Source: an uncultured Pseudomonadota bacterium (GTDB lineage Bacteria; Pseudomonadota; Gammaproteobacteria; Steroidobacterales; Steroidobacteraceae). From it: a stretch of 64,000 nt of DNA. Shown piece by piece: positions 16,792 through 26,261 of the stretch; position 1 is the stretch's first letter, and each line of letters begins with the position of its first letter. The translations under genes and the position numbers were made by a program. Location: contig CAIRLC010000013.1 of NCBI GenBank assembly GCA_903879335.1, positions 1-64,000 of the forward strand. The letters run 5' to 3'. The notes under the pieces were generated by a model. The model did no database searches. It had not been told where the DNA came from and saw nothing but the letters and a program-made list of their open reading frames with translations.

Positions 16792-17904
16792 ATGAATTTC
16801 AACCTCACCGAAGAACAAACGCTGCTCCAGGAAACCTTGAGACGGTGCCTCGCGGAACAAGCAGACTTCGCCACGCGCAAGGCGACCCTCGCGGCGTGCA
16901 CCGGTTGGTCATCGTCGCTTTGGTCTACGTTAACCGAGTTGGGGATGCCAGCCCTGCCCTTGAGCGAAAGCGACGGTGGCCTCGGCGGCGGCGCGATTGA
17001 ACTGGCGTTGGCTGCTGAGGCCGCGGGCACCGCATTGCTCGTGGAGCCACTCGTCAGCACCTTATGGGCGAACGCCATCATTGACCGCTATGGTCGCACG
17101 CCGGTACGCACGGCTTGGATTGCGGCGCTGGCGGCGGGGCGGCAGATGGCGGTACCCACGTTTGAGTCCGTCTCGGACGCCGTCATTGCCGACCGCGAAC
17201 CCGGTGGTTACCGACTTCAGGGGTCAGCGTCGGTGGTGTATCACGCCCCATTAGCCACCCACTATTTGGTCGCGGCAACCACCAGTGCAAGCCACGTCGC
17301 GGACACGCTACTCGTGGTCGCCGCGGATACCGCTGGGCTGGACGTAGCCCGCTATACCACCGTCGACGATCAACTCGCCGGCGATGTGCGTCTGCGCGAC
17401 GTGTTTGTGCCTGAAGCGGATGTTCTTGTTGTGAACGATCCGGAGGCGCTGGCGTGGGCGGTCGACGTCGGTCTACTCGTCGTCTCAGCCGATGCCCTCG
17501 GTAGCGCGGCGCGTGCGCTCACGCTAACGATCGAGTATCTGAAGACGCGGCAGCAATTTGGTGGACCCATCGGCCGTTTCCAAGCGCTGCAACATCGTGT
17601 GGTGGCGTGTTTAGCCAAACTCGAAGAACTGAAAACATCCGTGTGGGTCGCGGCGGCTCGCTTCGGCGACGAACCGGCCGCGCGGCGCGCAGCGTTGGCC
17701 GCATTAAAAGTGATTGCGAGCGAGACCGCGCGCCACATCGGCGAGGAGTCTGTTCAACTCCACGGCGGTATGGGCGTCACCCAAGAGATGGAAATCAGCC
17801 ACCATTTCCGTCGATTAACCGCAGCCTCGATCCGCTTCGGCGCTCGCGACCAACACTTGGCCGCCTATGCGAATCTGCGTTACGGGCCGATCTCGCCAGG
17901 CTAG
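16792..17904 (+). CDS. Acyl-CoA dehydrogenase, small-subunit (PimD-like) type
   Basis: This 370-residue protein is divergent from classical acyl-CoA dehydrogenases but keeps the fold: an N-terminal helical domain (FNLTEEQTLLQETLRRCL), a middle beta domain, and a C-terminal domain with LKTRQQFGGPIGRFQALQHRVV (FAD-binding RQQFG) and QLHGGMGVTQE. The catalytic Glu position is again Gly. It most likely pairs with the preceding gene product as an alpha2beta2 enzyme, as for PimCD and the steroid side-chain dehydrogenases. The last 4 bases overlap the end of the convergent PTPS-like gene. Confidence 0.85.
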   Translation: MNFNLTEEQTLLQETLRRCLAEQADFATRKATLAACTGWSSSLWSTLTELGMPALPLSESDGGLGGGAIELALAAEAAGTALLVEPLVSTLWANAIIDRYGRTPVRTAWIAALAAGRQMAVPTFESVSDAVIADREPGGYRLQGSASVVYHAPLATHYLVAATTSASHVADTLLVVAADTAGLDVARYTTVDDQLAGDVRLRDVFVPEADVLVVNDPEALAWAVDVGLLVVSADALGSAARALTLTIEYLKTRQQFGGPIGRFQALQHRVVACLAKLEELKTSVWVAAARFGDEPAARRAALAALKVIASETARHIGEESVQLHGGMGVTQEMEISHHFRRLTAASIRFGARDQHLAAYANLRYGPISPG

Positions 17905-18962
17905 ACCGGGAAATGGTCCTCGCCGGTCCAGTACAGCATGACGCCGTTCCCCGGTGTTTCTTCGAGATCGATCCGATGCAGTGACGGCAGGATCGACTCC
18001 GTACGCTGCCGAATCCATTGCGCGACGTCCACGGTCGCTTGCGAGGCGAGCCCAGCCACGCCCGCCAAGGGCTGATGGTCGAGAGCATCGTAGACCGGCG
18101 CGAACAGTCGCTGGACATCACCAAAGTCAGTCGCCCACCCGAAGACGGGATCCAAGGGGCCCGACAAATGCAGCCGCAATCGATAAGTGTGACCGTGAGT
18201 TCGGCGGCGCGGATCGGTATCCTCAACCTCGGATAATTGCACAGCCGCATCGAAGGTGAATGCGCGCCAGATGGAATGCTGCTGGCCATTAAAAGTGGCG
18301 CCGCACCGACCGGTCTCGTACACGGTGACGCTCGTCAGCGTCGGCAGTTGCGTCCTTAAGCGCGCCCACAACCAGGCGGCCAAAAATTCACTGGTCGGAT
18401 TCGACATCCCGTCCAGATCATTCAGACAGTGATGCTCGAGCAAGGCACCGAGCGGCGCCCACGCTTGATCAATCGACTGCGGCAAGACGCCGCGGACGCG
18501 AATTTGAACTTCGAACGAGTGCCCGTGTAAGCGGCCGCATTTATGTCCGATGGGAACGTGCGGCAGGAAGTGCGAGGCTTCAAAGGCGTAGCGTCGGGTG
18601 CTGATGACGCGGCCTTGCGGATCCCACTCCAATCGCGTGGTCGGTGTGGGCGAGACGATGATCCGCTCAATATCGATACCGTCCAGCGCCCGCGCAACCC
18701 GGCGCGCAATCCCTAGATCCGACGGGTCCTCCAGCAACCCATCTAAATCGGCATAGTCTAATGGCGACACCGCGGCATGCAGCGCGTGCGACAGGTAGCC
18801 GACGGACTCGATCGGATGGGTCGGCGCCAGCTGACCTAATCGCGCCAACACATCGACCACAAAGCCGTGGCCATGGCGACGAGACAGGCGCACATCACCT
18901 GCGCCCGGCACGGTTCGGGAGGCTTCAAAGCGGGCGCGGGCAGTCGTTAAAAAATAGCTCAA
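17901..18962 (-). CDS. Three-domain 6-pyruvoyltetrahydropterin synthase/QueD-like protein
   Basis: The protein has 353 residues where a normal family member has about 120-140. Three tandem T-fold (PTPS) repeats are visible. Domain 1 (about 3-112) keeps HGH at 30-32 but lacks the catalytic Cys and the third His. Domain 2 (122-240) is complete, with FEASHF His 131, Cys 142, HGH 146-148, NPTSE and YETG. Domain 3 (248-345) has THGH and the TDFGDV and LDHQP elements but lost the Cys and first His. So one active and two structural domains are likely. The TTG at 18962 has GGAG six bases upstream; ATG at 18989 or GTG at 19013 are alternatives. The role could be a 6-carboxytetrahydropterin synthase-like step in pterin or deazapurine synthesis; no que or fol genes adjoin it. 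Confidence 0.75.
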   Translation of the reverse strand: MSYFLTTARARFEASRTVPGAGDVRLSRRHGHGFVVDVLARLGQLAPTHPIESVGYLSHALHAAVSPLDYADLDGLLEDPSDLGIARRVARALDGIDIERIIVSPTPTTRLEWDPQGRVISTRRYAFEASHFLPHVPIGHKCGRLHGHSFEVQIRVRGVLPQSIDQAWAPLGALLEHHCLNDLDGMSNPTSEFLAAWLWARLRTQLPTLTSVTVYETGRCGATFNGQQHSIWRAFTFDAAVQLSEVEDTDPRRRTHGHTYRLRLHLSGPLDPVFGWATDFGDVQRLFAPVYDALDHQPLAGVAGLASQATVDVAQWIRQRTESILPSLHRIDLEETPGNGVMLYWTGEDHFPV

Positions 18963-19123
18963 GGGACACTCCAAGCGGCCGCGCACCATACCGAACCTGA
19001 GCGGCTTGCGCACCCTTCTCGGCCTCAGGGAAGGTCCATGACTCGTATTTAGGCTTCAATGTCATGAACTTACAGGGAAGCCGGTGCGTACAACGCGCGG
19101 TTCGCGCCGGTCTGGCGATTGCC

Positions 19124-19927
19124 CTAGGCCTGCGCTGACCAGACCAGCGGAAATTCCGGGGCCACCATCGGCTCGCCATCACGCAGCACGAGGTTTGGAA
19201 ATGGCGGCGAGGTCCGCCCGGGCCTACGCACGAAGCGAGCGTCATCGCCCATCCAACGGGCGGAAAAGACACGCCGGTGGTTGACGGAGTCATTGCCAGC
19301 CGCACCGTGAATGGTACGGAAGTCGAAGGCGACGGCGTCACCGGGATTCATATCCCAGACTTTAATGGAATAAGTCTCACGAGCAGACTCGATGTCCGGA
19401 TAGGCGTCGAAGTCGCCCCCGTCATAGAGAGAGGTGCCATCGAAGCGCTCCGGACGAAACCCTTTTTCGCTCCAGCGATGCGAGCCGGCGACGCATTGTA
19501 AAGAGGCCTTCGCTGATACTGGATCGAGCGGGATCCATAAGCTGACCGACTGCTCCGCCCGAACACAGTAGTACGGCTCATCCTGGTGCCATGGCGTCAC
19601 GGTGCTGTTACCCGCCCATTTGATGAGCGTATGGTCATGAAAGAAACGAGCGGTGATCGACCGCATCAGTCGCGCAGCAATCTCCGCCGCGGGCGAATCA
19701 AAGACAAAGGCTCGGTAATCCGGATCATCCGACCAACGACAGAAATCCTGAAAAAAAGCCGCCGATCCATCACGCGGTTGATACGAGCGTTCCAAAAGAC
19801 TGGGTTTGGCGTGTACGGCTGCCATCCCTCGGCTTAAGCGCTCAATCCAAGAAGCGAACACGCCACGCAGTACGACGACGCCGTCGCGCTGGAATGAGTT
19901 GATGCAGTCATCCGTGAACTGAACCAC
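19124..19927 (-). CDS. Phytanoyl-CoA dioxygenase (PhyH) family protein
   Basis: This 267-residue Fe(II)/2-oxoglutarate oxygenase has the iron-binding motif in TPWHQDEPYY (HxD), the distal His in TIHGAAG, and the 2-OG-binding Arg in RRVFSARWMGDD. The start of the fold is DDCINSFQRDGVVVLRGVF. The GTG at 19927 has GGGAG seven bases upstream, better placed than for the TTG two codons earlier. PhyH enzymes hydroxylate acyl-CoAs or small molecules; the substrate is unknown. It lies in the same direction as the PTPS-like gene, about 160 bases upstream of it. Confidence 0.85.
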   Translation of the reverse strand: MVQFTDDCINSFQRDGVVVLRGVFASWIERLSRGMAAVHAKPSLLERSYQPRDGSAAFFQDFCRWSDDPDYRAFVFDSPAAEIAARLMRSITARFFHDHTLIKWAGNSTVTPWHQDEPYYCVRAEQSVSLWIPLDPVSAKASLQCVAGSHRWSEKGFRPERFDGTSLYDGGDFDAYPDIESARETYSIKVWDMNPGDAVAFDFRTIHGAAGNDSVNHRRVFSARWMGDDARFVRRPGRTSPPFPNLVLRDGEPMVAPEFPLVWSAQA

Positions 19928-20028
19928 GACCAAACTCCCGTTGATCCTCAGTACGCTTTAATCAGCACGCACGCGATCGCCCGCCGCCATGACTGCCTCA
20001 CCCGCGCAGTCCTCGATTGAGCCAAACA

Positions 20029-20058
20029 ACATCCAGACCTTTTGGTCGGTCTGGATGT
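20029..20058 (-). terminator. Hairpin terminator for the VOC gene
   Basis: ACATCCAGACC (20029-20039) and GGTCTGGATGT (20048-20058) form a perfect 11-bp stem with an 8-base loop. On the minus strand it is followed by TGTTTGG, a modest U-tract, about 50 bases after the VOC gene stop. Confidence 0.55.
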
Positions 20059-20106
20059 CGCTAAGAAAAACGCCTTCAATGGCGTGAAGGCAGCCTTGCG
20101 TATCGC

Positions 20107-20481
20107 TTAGAGGCGGTGCAACACGCACAACTTGTGGCCATCCGGATCGCGCAGATAGGCCAGATAGAGCTTACCGATGCCGAACTCTCGGACACCCGGT
20201 GGATTCTCACAGTCCGTTCCACCGGCCGCGAGTCCCGCGGCATGCCATGCATTGGCTTGCTCGATCGACGCCGCCTCAAATCCGACCGTGCCACCATTCG
20301 CAGCAGTCGCCGGCTCACCGTTGATCGGCTTGGTGATGCTGAAGGTACCCGTCGGGCTGCGGTAGAAAATCCGATGGCCGTCTAAGTGAGCCGGCGCAAC
20401 CCCTAAGGTGCCGAGCACGGCATCATAAAACTTCTGCGAGCGCTCCAAATCATTCGTGCCAAGCATGATGTGCGAAAACAT
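20107..20481 (-). CDS. VOC-superfamily (glyoxalase/bleomycin-resistance fold) protein
   Basis: This 124-residue single-domain protein of two beta-alpha-beta3 units begins MFSHIMLGTNDLERSQKFYDAVLGTLG and ends with LAYLRDPDGHKLCVLHRL. Candidate metal ligands are His 4 and the C-terminal aspartate and glutamate-like positions. Homologues are often annotated as lactoylglutathione-lyase-like, but the true activity cannot be assigned. Single gene with a hairpin terminator after it. Confidence 0.8.
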   Translation of the reverse strand: MFSHIMLGTNDLERSQKFYDAVLGTLGVAPAHLDGHRIFYRSPTGTFSITKPINGEPATAANGGTVGFEAASIEQANAWHAAGLAAGGTDCENPPGVREFGIGKLYLAYLRDPDGHKLCVLHRL

Positions 20482-20732
20482 GGGATCTCCATAGTCTGAG
20501 TCAGACGACCGCGGGTGCGGGTCTTACCGGCAATATAGCGACCTTCGCACCGATGCGCGCGAGGAATGCAACTGCGCACGCGCTCAGGTTGTAGCGCTGT
20601 GGGTTTGGAAAATCAAACCCGTCGGACCTGACTTCGCTGCCCGCCGCCCTAATGTCTTATAGAATGCCGGCTTGGGAGGGGCACAGGTCGTAGCCTCCCT
20701 GTGTCTTTTCTGTACGTTAGGCCGAGGATCTT
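20482..20732. promoter_or_regulatory. hutH upstream region with overlapping hairpins
   Basis: A TTATAGAAT box (20657-20665) could be a -10 element. After it, GGGAGG (20674-20679)/CCTCCC (20694-20699) and CACAGG (20682-20687)/CCTGTG (20698-20703) are mutually exclusive stems. The second is followed by TCTTTTCT. This looks like a possible attenuator or short leader; nothing proves it. Confidence 0.3.
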
Positions 20733-22286
20733 ATGGCATCACACAATCAAGCCCCGCAGCGCGTTCGTTTGTCAATCGGTGAGACAGATCTCGATCTGGC
20801 GACGTTACGCCGGGTCTATCGCCACCCGGTACGCGTGAGTCTGACGGCCTCGGCCGTCGCGGCCATCAAAGCCAGCGTCGCCATCGTTGATCGTGTCATT
20901 GCCAGTGGCGAGACGGCCTACGGCATCAATACAGGCTTTGGTCTACTGGCCCAGACCCGTATTCCTAAAGACGATCTGCGTACCCTACAGCGCAATATCG
21001 TCCTATCCCATGCAGCGGGCACCGGGGCTTACCTCAGCGATGAGGTGGTGCGCCTGATCATGGTGCTGAAAATTGCGAGTCTCGCACAGGGCTATTCCGG
21101 CATTCGTTTGGGCACGCTGAGGGCCCTGATCAAGCTGCTCGATCACGAGATTTATCCGTGCATCCCGGGGCAAGGCTCCGTGGGTGCTTCGGGTGACCTC
21201 GCGCCGCTGGCCCACATGGTGGCTGTCCTCTTAGGCTACGGTCACGCTCGCGTGAATGGCGAGATCATCACCGCCGAAAAGGCCTTGGCCATTGCCGGCC
21301 TTGAGCCGATCGAATTGGGGCCGAAGGAAGGCCTCGCCTTGCTGAATGGCACGCAGGTATCGGCGGGCCTCGCCATTGCCGGCTTATTGAAAATTGAAGA
21401 CGTTTTTGCTGCTGCCGTCGTCGCCGGAGCGCTCTCCATCGACGCCTTGAAGGGCTCCGATGCACCCTTTGATGCGCGGATTCACTTGCTACGTCGGCAG
21501 CCTGGCCAATCCGACGTCGCGGCGATCTATCGTCGTTTGCTCGCCGGTAGCGTGATCCGCGCAAGCCATGCCGACTGTGATCGAGTGCAAGACCCGTACT
21601 CACTGCGTTGCCAACCTCAGGTGATGGGGGCTTGCCTCGATGTCATGCGCTCTGCGGCCATCACTTTGGTCCGGGAAGCCAATGCGGTCACCGACAATCC
21701 GCTCATTTTCCCAGAAGAAGGAGACGTCTTGTCCGGCGGCAACTTCCACGCTGAGCCAGTCGCCTTTGCCGCTGACCACCTGGCGCTCGCGATCGCTGAG
21801 TTGGCCTCGCTGTCTGAGCGACGACTGGCGATTTTGGTCGACCCGAAGATGAGTGGCCTTCCCGCCTTCTTGGTCCAAAATAGCGGTCTGAACTCCGGCT
21901 TCATGCTGGCGCAAGTGACGGCTGCTGCGCTCGTGTCCGAGAACAAAGCCCTGGCACATCCGAGCAGTGTTGACTCGATCCCAACCTCCGCCAATCAAGA
22001 AGACCACGTCTCAATGGCGACCTACGCCGCACGACGTCTGTCGCAGATGGCAGAAAACTCGGCCACGGTGATCGCCATCGAATTGCTGGCGGCAGCGCAG
22101 GGGATCGGCTTCCACCGACCCGACAAGAGCTCAGAGGTCTTAGAGGCCTGCCGGGATATCATTCGTACGCGCGTACCGAGCTATGACGAAGATCGCTTCT
22201 TCGCCCCGGATATTGAGGCGATTAAGCAGCTCGTCCTAGACGGCATATTTGTACCGGCGATCGGTGCCATCGGTCTGAGCGGCTGA
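20733..22286 (+). CDS. hutH: Histidine ammonia-lyase
   Basis: This 517-residue enzyme deaminates L-histidine to trans-urocanate. The MIO prosthetic-group triad Ala152-Ser153-Gly154 is in [23 protein letters not shown] supplies the catalytic Tyr and the SHAAGTG segment is the histidine-type selectivity loop (Ser-His rather than the His-Leu of tyrosine lyases). NSGLNSGFM and [14 protein letters not shown] are also conserved. No hutU, hutI or hutG is adjacent; the neighbours are a VOC protein and an esterase, so the rest of the pathway must lie elsewhere. Aromatic ammonia-lyase activity on another amino acid is less likely. Confidence 0.9.
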   Translation: MASHNQAPQRVRLSIGETDLDLATLRRVYRHPVRVSLTASAVAAIKASVAIVDRVIASGETAYGINTGFGLLAQTRIPKDDLRTLQRNIVLSHAAGTGAYLSDEVVRLIMVLKIASLAQGYSGIRLGTLRALIKLLDHEIYPCIPGQGSVGASGDLAPLAHMVAVLLGYGHARVNGEIITAEKALAIAGLEPIELGPKEGLALLNGTQVSAGLAIAGLLKIEDVFAAAVVAGALSIDALKGSDAPFDARIHLLRRQPGQSDVAAIYRRLLAGSVIRASHADCDRVQDPYSLRCQPQVMGACLDVMRSAAITLVREANAVTDNPLIFPEEGDVLSGGNFHAEPVAFAADHLALAIAELASLSERRLAILVDPKMSGLPAFLVQNSGLNSGFMLAQVTAAALVSENKALAHPSSVDSIPTSANQEDHVSMATYAARRLSQMAENSATVIAIELLAAAQGIGFHRPDKSSEVLEACRDIIRTRVPSYDEDRFFAPDIEAIKQLVLDGIFVPAIGAIGLSG

Positions 22287-22324
22287 GCTTAGCGCGGCCA
22301 CCGACCCCCAAGGAGCGCGCGCGT

Positions 22325-23281
22325 ATGGGTTTGGACCGCCGTCATATCCTGCAAGGCATGGCGAGCGCCAGTCTGCTTGGAACAGCCGCGAGCCCTTCCC
22401 GGGCTGACTCGGTGTCGGTGGCGTCGGTGCGCTGGCCATCAGCGGAGATCATCCCCCTATGGCCAGACCCAGCGCCGGGTCACGCCGGCTTCAGGCCCCC
22501 GGAGCTCCCCAGCGATTGGCCCGCCCGGTTTTTGCGTGGCATCGAACGCCCCGAAGTGCATGTGTTTCGCCCCAGTCACCCGGATGGGCGCAGCGTACTC
22601 GTATGCCCGGGAGGGGCTTATCTCTTCGTCTCGATTGAGAACGAAGGGGTGGATGTGGCCAACGCATTTAACGCCCATGGCATCACGGTCTTCGTACTCG
22701 CCTATCGGCTGCCCTGCGAAGGCTGGGCCGCGCAGGCCGATGTACCGCTACAGGACGCGCAACGGGCGATGCGGGTCCTGCGCGATCGAGCGGACGGCTT
22801 GGGCATCGATCCGGCGCAACTCGGCATTTTGGGCTTCTCCGCCGGCGGTCATCTGGCGGCGACGCTCGCGACCCGCTGGATGAAGCCGACCTATGCGCCT
22901 GTCGATACCGCTGATCGACTCAGCGCTCGACCCGCACATGCTGCTTTCATATATCCGGTGATCACTCTGCAAGATCCGTTGACGCACCACGAGTCGCGGC
23001 GCAATTTACTGGGCGACCCAGCGACGGCGGCCGAAATCGCCGAGCAGTCACCGGAATTGCACGTCGCGTCAGACATGCCGCGCTGCTTCATCGCCCATGC
23101 CAGTGACGATGAGGCCGTGCCGGTAGACCACTCGCTGCTGATGCAGGCTGCCTTACGTCAAGCGCAGGTCCGCCAGGAGGTACACCTCTTCGAGACCGGC
23201 AACCATGCGTTTGGTATGGGCATCGCAGGGACACCCTGCGCCGAATGGCCGCACCTCTATAATGCTTGGCTGCGCCGCTAG
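22325..23281 (+). CDS. Exported alpha/beta-hydrolase (BD-FAE/acetyl-xylan-esterase-like)
   Basis: The protein has 318 residues. The N-terminus LDRRHILQGMASASLLGTAA is a twin-arginine-type signal. The hydrolase core has the oxyanion segment VLVCPGGAY, the nucleophile elbow GFSAGGHLA, an acid in ASDDEAVPV and the catalytic His in GNHAFGMG. This set matches small carbohydrate-ester esterases. The substrate is unknown. It follows hutH by 38 bases in the same direction and may be read through, but there is no obvious functional link. Confidence 0.8.
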   Translation: MGLDRRHILQGMASASLLGTAASPSRADSVSVASVRWPSAEIIPLWPDPAPGHAGFRPPELPSDWPARFLRGIERPEVHVFRPSHPDGRSVLVCPGGAYLFVSIENEGVDVANAFNAHGITVFVLAYRLPCEGWAAQADVPLQDAQRAMRVLRDRADGLGIDPAQLGILGFSAGGHLAATLATRWMKPTYAPVDTADRLSARPAHAAFIYPVITLQDPLTHHESRRNLLGDPATAAEIAEQSPELHVASDMPRCFIAHASDDEAVPVDHSLLMQAALRQAQVRQEVHLFETGNHAFGMGIAGTPCAEWPHLYNAWLRR

Positions 23282-23291
23282 CGACCGGCAA

Positions 23292-23314
23292 CACCGACCG
23301 GCGAGCGGTCGGTG
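23292..23314. terminator. Bidirectional hairpin between convergent genes
   Basis: CACCGACCG (23292-23300) and CGGTCGGTG (23306-23314) form a perfect 9-bp stem with a 5-base loop, between the esterase (plus) and threonine aldolase (minus) stops. Flanking GGCA/TGCC bases may lengthen the stem. Confidence 0.6.
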
Positions 23315-23343
23315 CCGGCGATCAAGGCTTGCGCAGACGTCGA

Positions 23344-24381
23344 TCAGGCGGCGACAAAGGTCGTGAGTGAGGCCTTGAGCCGCTCAATCACAGCCGCCGG
23401 CACGTCGAGGTGCATCACGAAGCGGACGAGGTCAGGCCCCATGGTCGAGGCTTTGATGCCGTCTTGAGCCAAATGCGCTAAGACCGCATCGGCCGCCACG
23501 TGGGGCTGCAACCGGCAGATGACGAGGTTGGTTTCGACCGATAAGACCTGCGCCACCCACGGCAACGGCGCGAGCAGCGCTGCCGCTGACTGTGCGAGTG
23601 CGTGGTCGTCACGCAGGCGATCGATGTGATGTTCCAAGGCGTACAAGCCGGCGGCGGCCAGATACCCGGCTTGACGCATGCCGCCACCAAACATTTTCCG
23701 CAGTCGATGCGCACGAGCAATGTGCTCGCGACTGCCGAGCAATAACGAGCCAACCGGTGCGCCCAGCCCTTTAGACAGGCAAATGGATACCGTGTCGAAC
23801 AGTTCTCCAAAACGCTTCGGGTCCTGACCGGTGGCCACGATCGCGTTAAAGAGCCGCGCCCCATCCAGATGATAGGCCAGTCCCTGTTCATCGCAGACGG
23901 CCCGAATTTGCTCCAAGGCCTCGAGTGTCCAACAGGCGCCACCGCCCTTGTTGACGGTGTTTTCGATGGCCACCAGTCGCGTCCAAGGCAAATGAGCATC
24001 CGATCGTTTGTTCACGGCTGCGCGCACCGCATCTGCGGTGAACCGGCCACGGTCACCGCCCAACAGCCGGACTGAAGCGCCGGAATTCGCTGCAATGCCG
24101 CCCCCCTCGTACAGATAGATGTGCGCCAGATCCGCACAGATCACTTCGTCCCCGGGGCGGGTATGGACGCGGATCGCGATCTGATTGGTCATCGTTCCAG
24201 AGGGGCAGAACAAGGCCGCCTCCATGCCGAAGTAAGCCGCAGCCTCCGACTGTAAGCGCAGCACTGTGGGGTCTTCGCCCAAGACATCGTCACCGACGGC
24301 CGCGCGCGACATCGCGTCCAACATCGCCGGCGTGGGTTGAGTAACCGTATCGCTGCGCAAATCGATCGTGGTCGGTGACAT
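23344..24381 (-). CDS. ltaE: Low-specificity L-threonine aldolase
   Basis: This 345-residue PLP enzyme of fold type I cleaves threonine or allo-threonine to glycine and acetaldehyde. It begins [19 protein letters not shown], has GTMTNQIAI, the substrate/PLP stretch [11 protein letters not shown], and the Schiff-base lysine in [14 protein letters not shown]. The ATG at 24381 is preferred ([12 protein letters not shown]) over upstream in-frame starts, because family members begin here. Length is normal. It is divergent from the amidohydrolase gene. Confidence 0.9.
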   Translation of the reverse strand: MSPTTIDLRSDTVTQPTPAMLDAMSRAAVGDDVLGEDPTVLRLQSEAAAYFGMEAALFCPSGTMTNQIAIRVHTRPGDEVICADLAHIYLYEGGGIAANSGASVRLLGGDRGRFTADAVRAAVNKRSDAHLPWTRLVAIENTVNKGGGACWTLEALEQIRAVCDEQGLAYHLDGARLFNAIVATGQDPKRFGELFDTVSICLSKGLGAPVGSLLLGSREHIARAHRLRKMFGGGMRQAGYLAAAGLYALEHHIDRLRDDHALAQSAAALLAPLPWVAQVLSVETNLVICRLQPHVAADAVLAHLAQDGIKASTMGPDLVRFVMHLDVPAAVIERLKASLTTFVAA

Positions 24382-24569
24382 CTCGCACATTCCCCAATGC
24401 AGACAGAATGGCCATTGGTATATCACTAAATCGTGAATGACCGAACCTCAATGCCGCCGATCGGGGAGCGCACCGGGTCGTCCAGTGCAATTGACCTGCA
24501 TCGGTTCGGCTGACAGGCTAGCGATTCCCGCAACGCCGCACACACGCCTACGACAGGACGGGATATGCC

Positions 24570-26261
24570 ATGGCCAACTCCATTTCGCGTTTGCTGGCCA
24601 CGCTGTGCCTCGGTTACGCGGCGTCGACGCACGCGAGCGCGTCGCCATCCGTCCCAGCCGCAGATCTCGTGATCCAACACGCACGGATCTGGACGGGGGC
24701 ACACACCGCCGACGCGACCGCCATGGCGGTGCTCGGTGAGCGGATTGTGGCCGTCGGAAATGAGCGCGCCGTGAAAGCCTGGATTGGACCTCACACCACG
24801 CTCATTGACGGCGGCGGTCGGCGCGTGATTCCCGGCTTCAACGATGCCCATGTACATTTTTCTGACGGCGGCTCGTCGCTCGCGGCGGTGCAACTGAACG
24901 ATGCACGATCGGCCGAGGAATTTGTACGCCGTATTGCGGAACAGGCAGCCCGTCTAACGCCCGGTGAATGGATCCTGGCGGGCGAATGGGACGAGAGCAA
25001 ATGGCCAGTCGCAGCGTTACCGACGCGCCAAATGATTGATGCGGTCACTCCGAATAATCCAGTCGCGGTGGACCGCTATGACGGTCATGCGTTGTTGGCC
25101 AATAGCCAAGCCTTAGCCTTAGCCCATATCACCCGCAACACACCGGACCCGGATGGTGGCGTCATTGTTCGTGACGCCAGTGGCGAGCCCACCGGCGTCA
25201 TGAAGGACGCCGCCGAGAATTTAGTGCATGCGGCGATTCCCGCACCATCGCATGCGCAACGGCGGGCCAATATTGAGCGTGCATTGGCGCATGCTGCGTC
25301 CTTAGGCGTGACGAGCGTGCAAGACATGGCCGCGCCGCATGAGGACATCGGCGTGTATGCAGAGCTCCGGCGTGAGGGCGCTTTGACCGCGCGTATCTAC
25401 GTAGCCTCTCCCATTGATACCGCCGAAGACCAAGCCAAGCTTGGGATCGGTCATGCGTTTGGCGATGCGTGGCTGCGCATCGGCGCCGTCAAAGCCTTCG
25501 CCGACGGCTCGTTAGGCTCGCGGACCGCTTACTTTTTCGACGACTTCACGGATGAACCCGGGAATCGCGGCTTGCTGGCAGACACAATGCACCCCATCGA
25601 ACGGACCCGGGGGTATTTTCTGCGTGCCGATGAGACTGCGCAGCAGCTTTGCACGCATGCAATTGGTGATCGTGGCATCTCAACAATTCTCGATCTGTAT
25701 ACCGACGTGGTCGCCCAACATGGCGTCAGCGATCGACGTTTCCGCATCGAACATGCCCAGCACATTGCCGACAAAGACTTTGAGCGGTTCCACCAGTTAG
25801 GCGTCATTGCATCGATGCAACCCACACACGCGATCGATGATGGACGCTGGGCTGAACCGCGCATCGGTCACGATCGCGCCAGTCGTACCTATGCGTTCAG
25901 AACCTTGCTGAGCCGCGGCGTCCATTTAGCCTTCGGTACCGACTGGCCTGTGGCCCCCTTAGATCCCATGCTCTCCACCTATGCCGCCGTGACTCGGCGC
26001 ACCCTCGACGGCCTCAACCCCAACGGTTGGTTCCCAGAGCAAAAATTGTCCGTGGCCGAAGCCCTGGCGACGTACACCGAAGGCTCTGCCTACGCAGAGT
26101 TCCAAGAGCACGAGAAAGGGACCTTAGAGCCCGGCAAGCTCGCCGACTTCGTCCTGCTCGATCGCGATCCCTTCGCGGTAGATCCTGTGACCCTGCGGGA
26201 TATCAAGGTACTGGGTACTTGGGTGGGTGGCCGGCAGGTCTATCGAGGAACCCCGCGCTGA
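24570..26261 (+). CDS. Secreted YtcJ-like amidohydrolase
   Basis: The protein has 563 residues, with a signal peptide (NSISRLLATLCLGYAASTHASA) followed by a metal-dependent amidohydrolase of the YtcJ/N-acyl-amino-acid deacylase group. Ligand motifs are FNDAHVHFSDGG (HxH), CTHAIGDRG, IEHAQH and FGTDWPVAP (Asp). The C-terminus has GTLEPGKLADFVLLDRDPF, typical for the superfamily. Probable role: periplasmic hydrolysis of an amide or N-formyl compound. Its TGA shares one base with the ATG of the following kinase, so the two are coupled. Confidence 0.85.
   Translation: MANSISRLLATLCLGYAASTHASASPSVPAADLVIQHARIWTGAHTADATAMAVLGERIVAVGNERAVKAWIGPHTTLIDGGGRRVIPGFNDAHVHFSDGGSSLAAVQLNDARSAEEFVRRIAEQAARLTPGEWILAGEWDESKWPVAALPTRQMIDAVTPNNPVAVDRYDGHALLANSQALALAHITRNTPDPDGGVIVRDASGEPTGVMKDAAENLVHAAIPAPSHAQRRANIERALAHAASLGVTSVQDMAAPHEDIGVYAELRREGALTARIYVASPIDTAEDQAKLGIGHAFGDAWLRIGAVKAFADGSLGSRTAYFFDDFTDEPGNRGLLADTMHPIERTRGYFLRADETAQQLCTHAIGDRGISTILDLYTDVVAQHGVSDRRFRIEHAQHIADKDFERFHQLGVIASMQPTHAIDDGRWAEPRIGHDRASRTYAFRTLLSRGVHLAFGTDWPVAPLDPMLSTYAAVTRRTLDGLNPNGWFPEQKLSVAEALATYTEGSAYAEFQEHEKGTLEPGKLADFVLLDRDPFAVDPVTLRDIKVLGTWVGGRQVYRGTPR

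Noticed and set aside
20021-20109. Open stretch reading VGLDVAKKNAF, reminiscent of the start of IS110-type transposases
   Set aside because: Only about 29 codons between stops, no start codon, no further transposase sequence; it overlaps the terminator hairpin of the VOC gene.
24423-24436. TCAC-N6-GTGA dyad between threonine aldolase and amidohydrolase
   Set aside because: Four-base arms only; too weak to call an operator.
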